A stretch of 64,000 nucleotides of DNA, taken from Azolla caroliniana (taxonomy: Eukaryota; Polypodiophyta). A program made the position numbers and the translations under genes. The stretch spans positions 3,782,001 to 3,846,000 of the forward strand of contig JBHGNT010000001.1 in the NCBI GenBank assembly GCA_043228905.1, read 5' to 3'. Below the pieces are notes generated by a model. The model had not been told where the DNA came from. It saw nothing but the letters and a program-made list of their open reading frames with translations, and searched no databases. Shown here in pieces: positions 45,656 through 55,865 of this stretch; position 1 is the first letter of the stretch, and each line of letters begins with the position of its first letter.

Positions 45656-45842
45656 CGGTAAGGCCGAACCACGAACGTAACCGCGATTCCCTCGGTTCCG
45701 AAACCCGAGAGGATTTTTAGAGAGGACTGCCAAGGCGTGGGGCCGCGACAGTCCGGATGCTCCGGGAAAACCCCACATCTGTACGATAAAACCGTGTACA
45801 ATAGGTAGGAAATTTTGCTTCTCCGACAGCGGAGCATGTACG
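45656..45842 (+). other. gag-PR/pol spacer with intron-like signals
   Basis: 187 nt separate the gag-PR stop from the pol ATG. The pol frame is closed by TAA at 45678-45680, so a simple frameshift cannot connect the two ORFs. A donor-like site (ACG then GTAAGG, GT at 45658) and an acceptor-like site (pyrimidine-rich CTTCTCCGACAG ending at 45829) bound a possible 172-nt intron. Removing it puts pol in the same frame as gag-PR, separated by the single TGA codon followed by C. Confidence 0.4.
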
Positions 45843-48800
45843 ATGGTCGGCATCACCGGCCGAGAGAAAACAAAGACGGAGGGGAGACTTCGGGCGTGCG
45901 GAGTTCTCGGCTCTGACGAAGGAATCAACGGAGCCGTGGAGGCAGTCTCTTTCGACGACACCTTGGGAATGCTGGGGAAGGTAGTCGAAGAAGACCTTAA
46001 CGAAGACCGGACGATACCGGTATGTTCCGAAGAAATGTACGAAGTCATCGCGGACTTCGGTCGAGGGCTCGAGTCGGAACGGACGGCCCGGGTGAGCACC
46101 AAGTACAAGACGGTGGACCGGAAGGTGAGGCCAGTTGCGGCGCCCTTACCGGAGGGCAGTGAATCCCGGATTAAAGGGGTTGCATCGGACCCCAGCTTAC
46201 GAGATCGGGCCTGCATAGGACACACCTTCACCAACGAGACGCTCCGCGAGCTGAAGATCGGTGGGGGCGGGTTCCTACTGCCGGCGGAGGAAGACCGGTT
46301 CCGGAGAATGCTCGGAAGGCACGGGAAAGCCTTCGCATTCTCGCCGGAGGAAATCGGGTGCGTGGACCCGACGATCGTAGAGCCGATGGTGATATTCACG
46401 GTACCGCATGTACCGTGGAATCTCAAGCCAATTTCGGTTCCGAGAGCTCACATCCCGAAGTTGATGGAGCTGTTGAAGCAGAAAGTTGATATGGGCATTC
46501 TCGAGCCGTCGAGCGCCCCGTATTCAAACCGCTGGTTTACCGTACCAAAGAAAAACGGATCATTGCGCTTCATTCAGGACCTGCAGCCGGTCAATAGAGT
46601 GACCATTCGGAACGCGGGGATCGGACCGACCATAGACGAGTTCGCGGAGGCCTTCGCCGGAAGGTCGATTTACTCGGTCGGTGATCTATACTCAGGGTAT
46701 GACCAGTTCCAGCTAGCCGTGGAGAGCAGAGACATTACGACGATGCGAACTCCCCTCGGCCTAGTGCGGATGTGTACGCTGCCGCAAGGAGGGACCAACT
46801 CGGTGGCCCACATGGTGAATGCGATGAACAAGGTGCTGAGGGACTGCATCCCGAACATCACCATGCCGTTTCTAGACGACATCCCGATCAAGGGATGCCC
46901 GGTAGAAGAGAAGGACGAGACGATCGGGCCGGACGGATGCCGGCGATTCGTGACGGCGCACATCGACGACTGCGAGAAGGTGCTGCAAAGGCTAGAGGAG
47001 GCGAGGCTCACCTTCTCGGGGGAGAAATCAGCCTTCGGGCAGTCGGAAATCATGGTGGTCGGACACTTATGTGGGCCATATGGCCGGAAACCGTCTCCGG
47101 CAAAGGTAGAAGCCATCTCCGCGATGAAGCCCGACTGCAGCTCGGTCACGGAAGTGCGAAGATTCCTGGGGGCATGCGCATTCTACCACATATGGATCCC
47201 GCATTACGCCCACGTTGCGGAGCCGCTATACGGATTACTGAGGAAAGGGCGAAGATTCGAATGGCTAGACAAGCACACGGAGTCGGTCCGGAAGCTGAAG
47301 GAGGCTCTTTCGGCAGCACCGGCGCTCCGAAAGGCCGTCTACAGGAAGGGCACCCCAGTGTACATAACAGTTGACACGAGTCCGACCGGAATCGGGTGGG
47401 TCGTCAACCAAGAAGACGAGGACGGCAATCGGTTCCCGATCCGATTCGGTGCGAAGGTCCTCAGCGAACGGCAGCGAGGATACGCCCAGGTTAAACGCGA
47501 ACTCTGGGGTATCGTTTCGGCGGTGAAGGCCGACAAGGACTATCTGATCGGGACGGAGGTAATCATAGAGACGGATTGCATGCCGATTCTCGGCATGATT
47601 TCCGGATGCGCGACGCCGGACCTGGCAATGCTCAGGTGGATAGCGTATATCAAGTCCCTAGACCCGGTAATACGACACATTTCCGGGAAAGACAACGCCA
47701 TGGCCGACATGCTTTCAAGGGCGAGATTCGATGACGAGGGCGGCATGGTTTCGGAGGACGAAGACGTCGGCGTGGACTTCTTCGAGACTGCGTATGTAAC
47801 AACAGACGGAACAAGCACTCCGGCGCTTAACGACTTCGACGCGAGCAAGTACGACGGGGAGTGGCTGCAGATCGGTGGGTTTCTGAAGACAATGACGCCC
47901 GATGCGTCATGGACGAAGGACGAGGCCGACCGGATCCGGAAGAAAGCGTACCGGTTCTTTCTCCGGGATAGCTGTCTATGGAAGCACCCGAAGAAGAAGG
48001 ACGGCGTTCCACTCCGGGTGGTGGCGATGAAGGAAGAACAGGAGGAGCTGCTGACGGCCTACCACGACAGCCCTTGGGCTGGACACCGTGGAACATGGGC
48101 TACGTTTGAGAAACTGAAGGGGAAGTATTGGTGGCCGGGGCAGTACCAGGACGTGCATCGGTTCGTGACAACTTGCGAGAGCTGTCAGATGCACTCCACA
48201 GTCCGACATCGGGACGAGCTTCACCCCACGTACCCTCCGACCATCCACTTCAAATGGATGGTAGATCTGGTGACGATGCCAATGGGAGTAGGACAGATGC
48301 GGTACCTGGTCCTAGCGCGGGAGGATCTGACGAACCAGGTGGAAGGCCGGGCCCTTCCGAACAAAACAACCGCGGCCGTATGCCGGTTCCTAGTCGAGGA
48401 CGTGATATGCCGGTATGGGTGCGTCGGAAAGATCGTGGCTGACCGAGGGGAGTTGGACGCCGAAGAAGCCGCGGAGCTGTTCGACCGGTTGGGAGTCAAG
48501 CTCTCGCTCACCACTGCGTACAATCCGGAGGCGAATGGAAAGGTGGAGCGCGGACACGGACCGATCGTCAAGGCGTTGGTTCGGGCATGCAGAGGCCGAG
48601 TCGGTAACTGGCCGCGGCTGCTACCTTATGCTTTGTGGGCGGACCGGACCACGCACAGTTCGGTAACCGGGTACATGCCGACGGAGCTCATGTTCGGCCA
48701 GAAGCCGATCATGCCGATGGAACGGACGATCTCCTCGTGGGCAACGGTCGACTGGAGGGACGAGATGAGCCGGGAGGAGTTGTTGGCCGCGCGCATACGA

Positions 48801-49199
48801 CAGCTCGAGCGGAGACCGGAGGACGTGGAACTGGCTGCGGAGAAGCTCCGAGTGGCGAGGAGAAAGAACAAAGCCAGGTTCGACCGAACGCACCGGCTCC
48901 GACCGAAGAAAATCGAAGAAGGTGACTGGGTGCTCGTCTACGATAGCAGCCTCGACAACCAGCACCGAGCTACACGGAAGTTCGCACGAAGGTGGTTCGG
49001 GCCTTACGTGGTACGGAGCGCCAATGACAACGGGACATACCACCTGGCGGAACTCGACGGCACGAGAATGACGATACCGGTTGCAGGGAAACGGATCAAA
49101 GCGTTCAAGAAGCGACACGACGACGAGCCAGACCCGGCTCTCCTGGTCGGCAGTGACGAACGATCCGAAAACGAGGAAGAACCGACGGGCGAGGAATGA
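45843..49199 (+). CDS. Outer element pol (RT-RNase H-integrase)
   Basis: 1118 codons from ATG; the open frame starts at 45681. RT: SSAPYSNRWFTVPKKNGSLR, IYSVGDLYSGYDQFQL, LPQGGTNSVAHM and the active-site box PFLDD with Asp345/346. Compared with ordinary Ty3/gypsy RT there is an additional stretch between FLDD and the following helix (from GCPVEEKD to RRFVTAHIDD). RNase H: VDTSPTGIGWV, KRELWGI, IETDCMPI and NAMADMLSR. Integrase: HHCC zinc domain near 740-785 (WAGHRGTWATFEKLKGKYWW, CESCQMH), catalytic Asp808, Asp867 and Glu902, then a GPY/F-like end (WFGPYVV) and an acidic tail. No chromodomain and no protease are in this ORF. How pol is translated is unclear. The RT style recalls Ty3/gypsy elements of fungi more than common plant lineages; that is from memory and needs a tree. 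Confidence 0.93.
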   Translation: MVGITGREKTKTEGRLRACGVLGSDEGINGAVEAVSFDDTLGMLGKVVEEDLNEDRTIPVCSEEMYEVIADFGRGLESERTARVSTKYKTVDRKVRPVAAPLPEGSESRIKGVASDPSLRDRACIGHTFTNETLRELKIGGGGFLLPAEEDRFRRMLGRHGKAFAFSPEEIGCVDPTIVEPMVIFTVPHVPWNLKPISVPRAHIPKLMELLKQKVDMGILEPSSAPYSNRWFTVPKKNGSLRFIQDLQPVNRVTIRNAGIGPTIDEFAEAFAGRSIYSVGDLYSGYDQFQLAVESRDITTMRTPLGLVRMCTLPQGGTNSVAHMVNAMNKVLRDCIPNITMPFLDDIPIKGCPVEEKDETIGPDGCRRFVTAHIDDCEKVLQRLEEARLTFSGEKSAFGQSEIMVVGHLCGPYGRKPSPAKVEAISAMKPDCSSVTEVRRFLGACAFYHIWIPHYAHVAEPLYGLLRKGRRFEWLDKHTESVRKLKEALSAAPALRKAVYRKGTPVYITVDTSPTGIGWVVNQEDEDGNRFPIRFGAKVLSERQRGYAQVKRELWGIVSAVKADKDYLIGTEVIIETDCMPILGMISGCATPDLAMLRWIAYIKSLDPVIRHISGKDNAMADMLSRARFDDEGGMVSEDEDVGVDFFETAYVTTDGTSTPALNDFDASKYDGEWLQIGGFLKTMTPDASWTKDEADRIRKKAYRFFLRDSCLWKHPKKKDGVPLRVVAMKEEQEELLTAYHDSPWAGHRGTWATFEKLKGKYWWPGQYQDVHRFVTTCESCQMHSTVRHRDELHPTYPPTIHFKWMVDLVTMPMGVGQMRYLVLAREDLTNQVEGRALPNKTTAAVCRFLVEDVICRYGCVGKIVADRGELDAEEAAELFDRLGVKLSLTTAYNPEANGKVERGHGPIVKALVRACRGRVGNWPRLLPYALWADRTTHSSVTGYMPTELMFGQKPIMPMERTISSWATVDWRDEMSREELLAARIRQLERRPEDVELAAEKLRVARRKNKARFDRTHRLRPKKIEEGDWVLVYDSSLDNQHRATRKFARRWFGPYVVRSANDNGTYHLAELDGTRMTIPVAGKRIKAFKKRHDDEPDPALLVGSDERSENEEEPTGEE

Positions 49200-49258
49200 A
49201 GACGGGCCGGTTTTCTCCGTCCCAACTCTCTTGGCGCATACCGGAGGATGCGCGGTTA

Positions 49259-49270
49259 GGTGGGGGCGGA
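49259..49270 (+). other. Polypurine tract, outer element
   Basis: GGTGGGGGCGGA, nearly all purine, abuts the 3' LTR at 49271. This is the expected position for the plus-strand primer. Confidence 0.75.
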
Positions 49271-50062
49271 TGTCGTGAAGAAAACCGTCCATAGGCGGAA
49301 TCGGCGCACCAAGGCGTGGGAACCGGTTCTTCACGCGCGCACGCTCCAAGTAGTACATAGAAGCGAATTAGGAGGATAATCGGCAGGAACGGGCCCTAAC
49401 TCAAGTGGAGACAAAGACCGCGCGAACAGTCTTTTCGGTCGCGCGCGCGAACTGTACGAGTCGGCGGCGTAACTACGCGGATGCGTGAAAAACGGAGCGG
49501 ATCCCTGTCCAAAAGGGACAGGGAATAAAGCTGACAGGACGGCCTGCTCGTCGGCCTATATAAGGAGCGGGAAAGAGCTGTTGCAGGGATATATCTCGCG
49601 CAGAGAGGACGAAGTGCTGCCGGACCGTTTCTGGACGCTTCGCTCTCTGTTTCCTTCCTTCTTGAGCTCCATAGCTTTCCGTGCAGGGTTCCGAGGAGGC
49701 TCGCGCTGTTTTCGAGGAACGCCCGAGTGCTTCCGGCAGCACCTCCGACCAGCTACAGCCCCTTTGAGCGTCGAAGTGAACAGGCATCGGCATCTGTTCG
49801 CCGGCCTGTTCGGTCGTAACCAACCTGTGCCCCGTCGAGGGTTGTAGTCGTGTTAGCCGTTTTTCTTAATATACACATTTAGCCATTCGCATCTGTCTGT
49901 GTCGGTGTCTGTTCGTGTTCTCCGTGCTGAAGGGCCGTGTCCCTGTGTACCCCCGGTCCTGCGTAGCCGGTTCTCTCTCTTTCCCCTCCCTCGCTTGCTC
50001 TTTGGTTCGAGACCCCCACGGTCCCGCCTCGATTCCACACGCACTTGCATAATATCCCGACA
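49271..50062 (+). repeat. Outer element 3' LTR (792 bp)
   Basis: A copy of 32906-33697 with two substitutions noticed (49641 and 50018). It is followed by target duplication CCGT (50063-50066), after which LINE sequence resumes. Confidence 0.95.
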
Positions 50063-50066
50063 CCGT

Positions 50067-51671
50067 AACAACCTCACCTTTCGGAATGAGGCATATTAAT
50101 CCCTCTTTCCACTTTTGTGGCATAATACCTGTATTGAACATTTCTTGAAATGCTGCCAATAGATCTTCGGCAATCAAGTCCCAATATGTAATGAAAAAAT
50201 CTCTTCCCATTCCATCTACTCCCGGGGACACATCTGGCCCAACACCTTTAATAGCTTGTAATATTTCAAAGGATGAAAATGGACGAAGAAGCTGAAGAGA
50301 TATCCGAGATGTTACCTTAACCACAGTAACAACCCATACTTTTTGGCGCATTTGTTGAGTTTCAACACTTGGAGTATCTGCTGATAACAACGACTCATAA
50401 TAAGTGGCAACAATGTTACTCATTTCATCTTTATCCATAGTAACTGTACCATCAGATCTTTTCAATTGTACAATCTGAATTTTATTTCTTTTAGGCGTAA
50501 CATGTTGGAAAAAGAATTTTGACATGGTGTCTCCTTTTGTACACCATCTTGCTGCAGATGCATGAAGAAAAAATTGAGCACGTTTTTGCTGCAGAAAAGA
50601 AATAAGCATCATAACATTCTGTAATTCACAATGAATATATTGAGAATGAGGCTGTTTTTCTTGCAAAATTTGAAGAGAAGCCAAACCTCTCTTAGCATTC
50701 AGCAATTTTCTAGTGTAGCTACTTTGTTTTAACTTAACTTGTTGTATAAAGAAGTTGGAAACTGCGAGAAGAGCATTCTGTAATTTTTGACAATTAGAAT
50801 CCCCTACAGCCATTCTCCAAATTGACAAAACTGTATTCTACAAACTCATATCATCAACAATAAACCTTGGCACATACAATCGAGAAATAGAAGTATGGCT
50901 GTTCATACAGAATTTGAGCATAATCGGGGCATGATCTGAGAACGAAGTGCCTGATATAATACCCACATATCCTCCACGATCCCAAAAGAAAGAATCTGCA
51001 TAAAACCTATCTATTCTCGACAGATTAAGAGCAACACTTCTTCGATTGGAACGTGAGTATAACAAGGAATCGGGCATGCGAGAGAAGGTTGGAATATGCC
51101 ACAAATCAGTAACTTCATATTTGAAAATTAACTTTTCCTACTCACGCAATTCTAAACCCGATATAGTAGTAGAAGATCCACCTAATCTATCACTAGGGCT
51201 TTCAATCATGTTCCAATCACCACACATGCACCAATGTTGTGCCACAGGAAGATCTTGCAATAACTTATTCCACAAACGAATTCTTCCAGTAACAGAATTT
51301 GGAGCATATACATTCAAAAAACCAATCAATTTTCCGGAGATAAGAATAAGCATATATTGAACTCTACCACCAAACAATACTCCTTTAGCTTGTACATTAG
51401 ACTGCCATTGCATTTTAAGTGCGATACAAAGGCCACCTTGAGTACCAGATGGTCCAAAAGCCGGAACCCATTCATAAATCCAATTACCACGTAGTAAATT
51501 TCTATTCGATGCTATCCTTTGTGAATTAAGATGGTGTTCTTGAAAGCATAGCATATCAAGTTGACCTATTGAAGGTAAAGATAATTCTTGATTCAAGTAA
51601 CATCTTACTCTATTACAACGACTCGTACCTAACCCTTGAAGGTTCCAAGATAAAATATTAAAATAATACAT
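50067..51671 (-). pseudogene. LINE ORF2, endonuclease and RT start
   Basis: The minus strand from the ATG at 51669-51671 encodes an apurinic-type endonuclease: LSWNLQGLGTSRCNRVR, CFQEHHLN, GFLNVYAPNS, CGDWNMIESPSDRLGG and SFSDHAPIML. The pre-RT region (WCTKGDTMSKFFFQH) and start of RT (SPGVDGMGRDFFITYW, LICLIPKGE) follow, up to the break at 50067. Two TAG codons interrupt an otherwise continuous frame, at 51138-51140 and 50838-50840. The frame is in register with 30173-32905 once the LTR insertion is removed. The ATG lies 1 nt after the ORF1 stop (TGATATG), a layout suited to termination-reinitiation. Confidence 0.88.
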
Positions 51672-51672
51672 A

Positions 51673-52836
51673 TCAAGATTGAGATGGAGAAGACCTCTTA
51701 TCAGTCAAAACCACTTGTCTCTCCTTTTGAGATGAAGTTACTGCTCTTGTTATTCTTTTTTCCACACGGAAATCCTTGACTAACACACGATGGTCTTTAT
51801 ATACCCTATTTTTGCTATTCCCAAGCGCTTCTATAGTATCCTTTGCAGATGCAAAAACATACGGTGATTGCCCCACCCCTGTCTGCAAAACATCTGAATA
51901 TGATCGAGCATTTACCTTTGCATCATTATGTTGAAACGATGTTATCATTTTCTGAACTGACGCCTTAACTTTCGTCGGATCTTGTTCTAGCATTGAGTCA
52001 AGGACTGGAACAATTTCCAAAGAGGAAACGGAAACCGGCATAACTACATCTTTTTGCAAAGCGTCCATACTACATTCAGGCAACACTAAGGGAGGGGGAA
52101 TGGCTGGAATGATCTCCAAAGATGGAGCAGAAATCGACATTCCTAAATCTTGCCTCAACGTGTCCTTACTACCTTCCGATAGTGCAAATTGAGGGACATT
52201 GGAACAACTCATATCAACACCTTTTCCCTTACCCACTTTATCTAACAATATATCAAAACCCTTTACTTGTTGAGTTTCATGAGGCACCAGTGAAGTGACC
52301 ACATTATTATTTTGCTTATGCATAGCTACAATAGGCTTCCCATGGACAATCAAACAATCTTTTGCTAAATGACCAATTTTTTTACAAGAAAAACATTGGT
52401 TGGGCAACCCAAAGTAAAGCACTTTCTGAATTTTTTGAAACATATTACCTTGCAGTTTTGGAAGGCGAATCCAATTAGGTAACACTACATCTTTCTTGCA
52501 AAGTAACTTGACCGACGGAGCTCCTCCTTTTTCTACAATATCCTTGAATGTAGATGAGTTAACATGTAAAACTCTACCTATTGCTGCCCCAATTTTGTGA
52601 AGAACCTCCCTCCACTCCTTGTCTAAACCTGGAAAAACAGCAGTACACGTAAAGTATCCCGTTGCCTCCACCTGTAGGGCTGCCGTATCAAAACCATGGG
52701 TCCATGGGAAAAAAAGAACCCATGCACCTGAGATTTCTACCGAGTGGATGGAAAGGATATTGCAAACGGAAGAATGATCTTCAAACTCCAATTGATAGTA
52801 ACCTCGGCCCATCAATTGAATATCACTTATACACAT
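51673..52836 (-). CDS. LINE ORF1 (gag-like), 5'-truncated
   Basis: A 387-codon frame. The N-terminal part resembles the DUF4283-type domain of plant LINE ORF1 but begins within it (YYQLEFEDHSSVCNIL, VLFFPWTHGFD). A single zinc knuckle CX2CX4HX4C follows (CFSCKKIGHLAKDC, about residues 158-171), then a Ser/Val-rich tail. It would be the RNA-binding partner of ORF2. The first codon overlaps the candidate target duplication TTATACAC (52827-52834), so the apparent ATG is probably contributed by flanking DNA and the true N-terminus is lost. Confidence 0.82.
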   Translation of the reverse strand: MCISDIQLMGRGYYQLEFEDHSSVCNILSIHSVEISGAWVLFFPWTHGFDTAALQVEATGYFTCTAVFPGLDKEWREVLHKIGAAIGRVLHVNSSTFKDIVEKGGAPSVKLLCKKDVVLPNWIRLPKLQGNMFQKIQKVLYFGLPNQCFSCKKIGHLAKDCLIVHGKPIVAMHKQNNNVVTSLVPHETQQVKGFDILLDKVGKGKGVDMSCSNVPQFALSEGSKDTLRQDLGMSISAPSLEIIPAIPPPLVLPECSMDALQKDVVMPVSVSSLEIVPVLDSMLEQDPTKVKASVQKMITSFQHNDAKVNARSYSDVLQTGVGQSPYVFASAKDTIEALGNSKNRVYKDHRVLVKDFRVEKRITRAVTSSQKERQVVLTDKRSSPSQS

Positions 52837-52839
52837 GGA

Positions 52840-55445
52840 GTTTATTTATCAAAGTTTTTGTCACATTCAACACATAGTATAGTTGGTTCTTGAACATATA
52901 TGTGTATATGTATAATGTATGTTAAAGGGATTGGTTTGATGAGTTAGATATAAATCATGATTATATTCACTGGGCAGGACTCCTACATTTCACAAACATA
53001 TTGTCTTAATATGTTCAACTTGTTTGATTAGTAGTGATGAATTGGTACATAAGAATCACCTCATTCCAAATGAACGTGGAAATAATGAAATGGTATTCGA
53101 TAGGTTATTACATAGTCTAGACAAATTGGTTTATTCTATGCACAATATTGTAGGTAATGTAATTAATTTTGTGGTGTGCATGATTAACGATGAGAACATT
53201 ATTTGAATAACTTGAGACAAAGATTGAACTATTGGAATGGGGTACAACACTTTTTACTTGAAATTGTGGTAAATATTTGGATGTTTCGACAATCGAGGAC
53301 ATTTGTTTTATCCAAATGGGATGAATGAATGTCACATAGAAATCTAAAAGTAATTTATCTCTCTCGCAACAAGAAAGAAATAGTGATAAGAAAAACAATA
53401 CGAATCTCTAGCGACCCTAGGAACTCTCACTTAATGAAATCTTGTAATTAAACATAGTGTGGTTTCAATGCATATGTGATGTATACGCTTCCCTAGTTTC
53501 TTGTCCATAATTAAACCAATAAGCAAATTGGCAATAATATATGTAAATAAAACACTCCTCTAGGACATAAAAAATGTGAGAAGCTCGAAAAAAAGGGATG
53601 GACAAACTCTTGCCTTTTTTTTTATTAATATACCTTGTAATAGTTACTGATCACCTTTTGTAAGTTAGAAAATAAAGGTTCATTATTGCCTTGTCGGTTA
53701 AACATATAGAGTTTTTCACCTTTCAAACTTAAAGGAAAACTACGTCACTTGATCACATGGCTTGCATTTTGCATTTTTGTTTTTGCTCTAAGCAATGGTG
53801 GACATGTATTTGTCCATATTGAAAGATCCATGTCTAATACTTTTTCTTCGATAGTTATGGCTTTCGGTGATGATGGGTTGAGTTCGTTTTGTTTCTAAAA
53901 TAATCCTTCCAAAAACAATGAGGATGACCAAGTTTTGTTGGTGTTCAAGGTTGGTATCTATGGTGAAGTTATTGGGGAGGACGAGAAATTGTTTGATGGA
54001 ACTTGAAAGCAATTGGAGCTTGTTATTTGAAGCACGAAGTGGAGCTGCTTATACATATTTAAGGACTCATTGGGAAATGCTAAAATCTAGTGGTAAACAA
54101 TTTCCTAGGTTGAAATTCCTGCAAATTATAGTTTAATCTTTGTTGTTGTGATGACATTTCAATATTTCCATATGTTTGTATCTATCTCATTGATCCTTGT
54201 ATTTAACTTCTTCAAAAAATAAATCCTCACACATCAACCTCCTCAAAGATAACAAAGTAATAATAATTATCATCATTTGCATAAATTAATGACCATTGCT
54301 TGATGATATATAGATACCCAAAACACTTCAATGCAATGTTATCACCTCTCAAAACTTCATATTATGTTGTTTGGAGGGAAAGAACATATTTTTCGAAGAC
54401 AAATATAAGGATACACGTGGTTTAGTGCAAGCACTTTAGAGAAAAGGCTACAAGTCCAAACCAAAGAAGGGTTTTTACTTAGCCATCAACTAGTGTGCAA
54501 GCCAATCACATTCCATTTCTCCAACCACCAAGGCAATGTGGGCCCACAACAATGCTACATTGCAAACATTGTAATATTGAATGATCAATATGAGGGAAGT
54601 GAAATACAAATACCATTACCTCATATTGGTTGAGCACACATCAATCAAGTGTTTGTATTAAAGAGAATGGTTAGGTGTTTAATAGTGTCCATAGAGAGGC
54701 CAATATTGACCCATGGGACCTAAGCACACAATCTTGATGTAAACTGATGAATAACATGGGTCCCCTCACAATCACAACTTTGAGAGAGAACTAGAGTTTT
54801 AAGACCTTATAAAATGAGAGCAAAGTTGGTGTTAAAGGGAAGGCAAAGTAAGAACCAAAGCCATATGAGAATAAAGCATAACCTTTTGTGTTAGGGAAAG
54901 GAAGAGAATTAACAAGCAATGACCTATGATGGATGTAACTATTGGATGTAGGGTAGGTTGAGGTTTGATGTAATCCATAAAGACTGACGAGATCCTGAAA
55001 TAATACTATAAGAAAGAATGCAAACAATCACAAGATCACGACAATTTACATGTTATTCAAGAGATTGTACATAAATTCAACCCTTAGCCATGAAGAAGAC
55101 AAATCTAATATTCATAATAGAGTGTATGAGTTTATGTATCATAGTTGTGTCTCTGTCTACAAACCTCAAGCTCGAAGCACATGCCAGATAAACTCTTCCC
55201 TTGAGACATGAGTTCCTCGTTCATATGTATATATGTGTGTGTATATATTGGTTTTAGGGCTCACACTAGGTTGGGCCAATCGGGTTATCTTGCTAGTTGT
55301 CCTTATTTACATGTGTGACAATTATACAATTTTTTGTTATGTGATTATCATGTATTTGTTAAGTTAGGAAGAGGGGGGAATAGTTGCATCTAGGGAGCAT
55401 AGTCGAGAGGAGTTCCATGTTTGATGTGTATGAAAGTGAAGAGGT
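52840..55445. other. Intergenic, nothing recognised
   Basis: AT-rich, with many stops in all frames. No protein-family likeness, RNA gene or long repeat was seen. Confidence 0.5.

Positions 55446-55449
<4 letters not shown>

Positions 55450-55513
<64 letters not shown>
55450..55513 (+). repeat. (GA)n microsatellite
   Basis: An uninterrupted GA run of about 64 bp. Confidence 0.97.
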
Positions 55514-55516
<3 letters not shown>

Positions 55517-55865
55517 TGAGTATGTAATTTTTTTTTTCTAAACAAGATATCCTTCCATTAGTTTTAAAAGGCATATCATCTAAAAATTACAGTCCACTTA
55601 TTTTACCAAAATGAGAGATGATTAGGAGATATATAGCCTCCACTATGTGACTTTCAGCATACATGCCTGACATCTGTGCATATCCTACTATTGTATCAGG
55701 ATCCAATTTCAAAAAGCTTCATTCGAGCACAAATTTCCCCTATCTATATTGCAAAAGCATCTACATGCTATCAATAAGGTCAACTAACTACAGATATTTG
55801 GTGGTCAAAGGTTTCAAAGTTGAAAAACCTTTATTATTCTGCATATACCCGGAAATCATTGCGTT

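Larger units (their letters stand above)
32906..50062 (+). mobile_element. Outer Ty3/gypsy LTR retrotransposon
   Basis: A 17,157-bp span including the nested inner element, or about 7.3 kb without it and one 5-bp duplication. LTRs of 792 bp run TGTCG...GACA at 32906-33697 and 49271-50062. The internal order is candidate PBS (33700-33716), gag-protease ORF (33741-35135 continued at 44990-45655), separate pol ORF (45843-49199; RT, RNase H, integrase) and PPT (49259-49270). RT before integrase marks it as Ty3/gypsy. There is no chromodomain. It lies in plus orientation, opposite to the host LINE. The LTRs differ at two of 792 positions by eye and no internal frame is broken apart from the nested insertion, so it is young. 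Its GC- and CpG-rich composition contrasts with the host. Confidence 0.95.
30002..52834 (-). mobile_element. L1-like LINE, split by nested LTR elements
   Basis: A non-LTR retrotransposon on the minus strand. Its 5' end is near 52826, and its 3' poly(A) tail appears as a T-run at 30010-30025. Order: ORF1 (51673-52836), then ORF2 with endonuclease, RT and C-terminal zinc-binding region (51671 down to 30173, interrupted at 32905/50067). Excluding the 17.16-kb insertion it is about 5.66 kb. A direct repeat TTATACAC at 30002-30009 and 52827-52834 is a candidate target duplication; it extends to 11 bp with one mismatch. It places the 5' end inside ORF1, so the copy is 5'-truncated, the usual outcome of target-primed reverse transcription. 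ORF2 has two in-frame TAG codons, so this copy is probably inactive. Confidence 0.88.

Noticed and set aside
45656-45842. Programmed -1 or +1 frameshift between gag-PR and pol
   Set aside because: The frames do not overlap: gag-PR ends at 45655 and the pol frame is closed until 45680.
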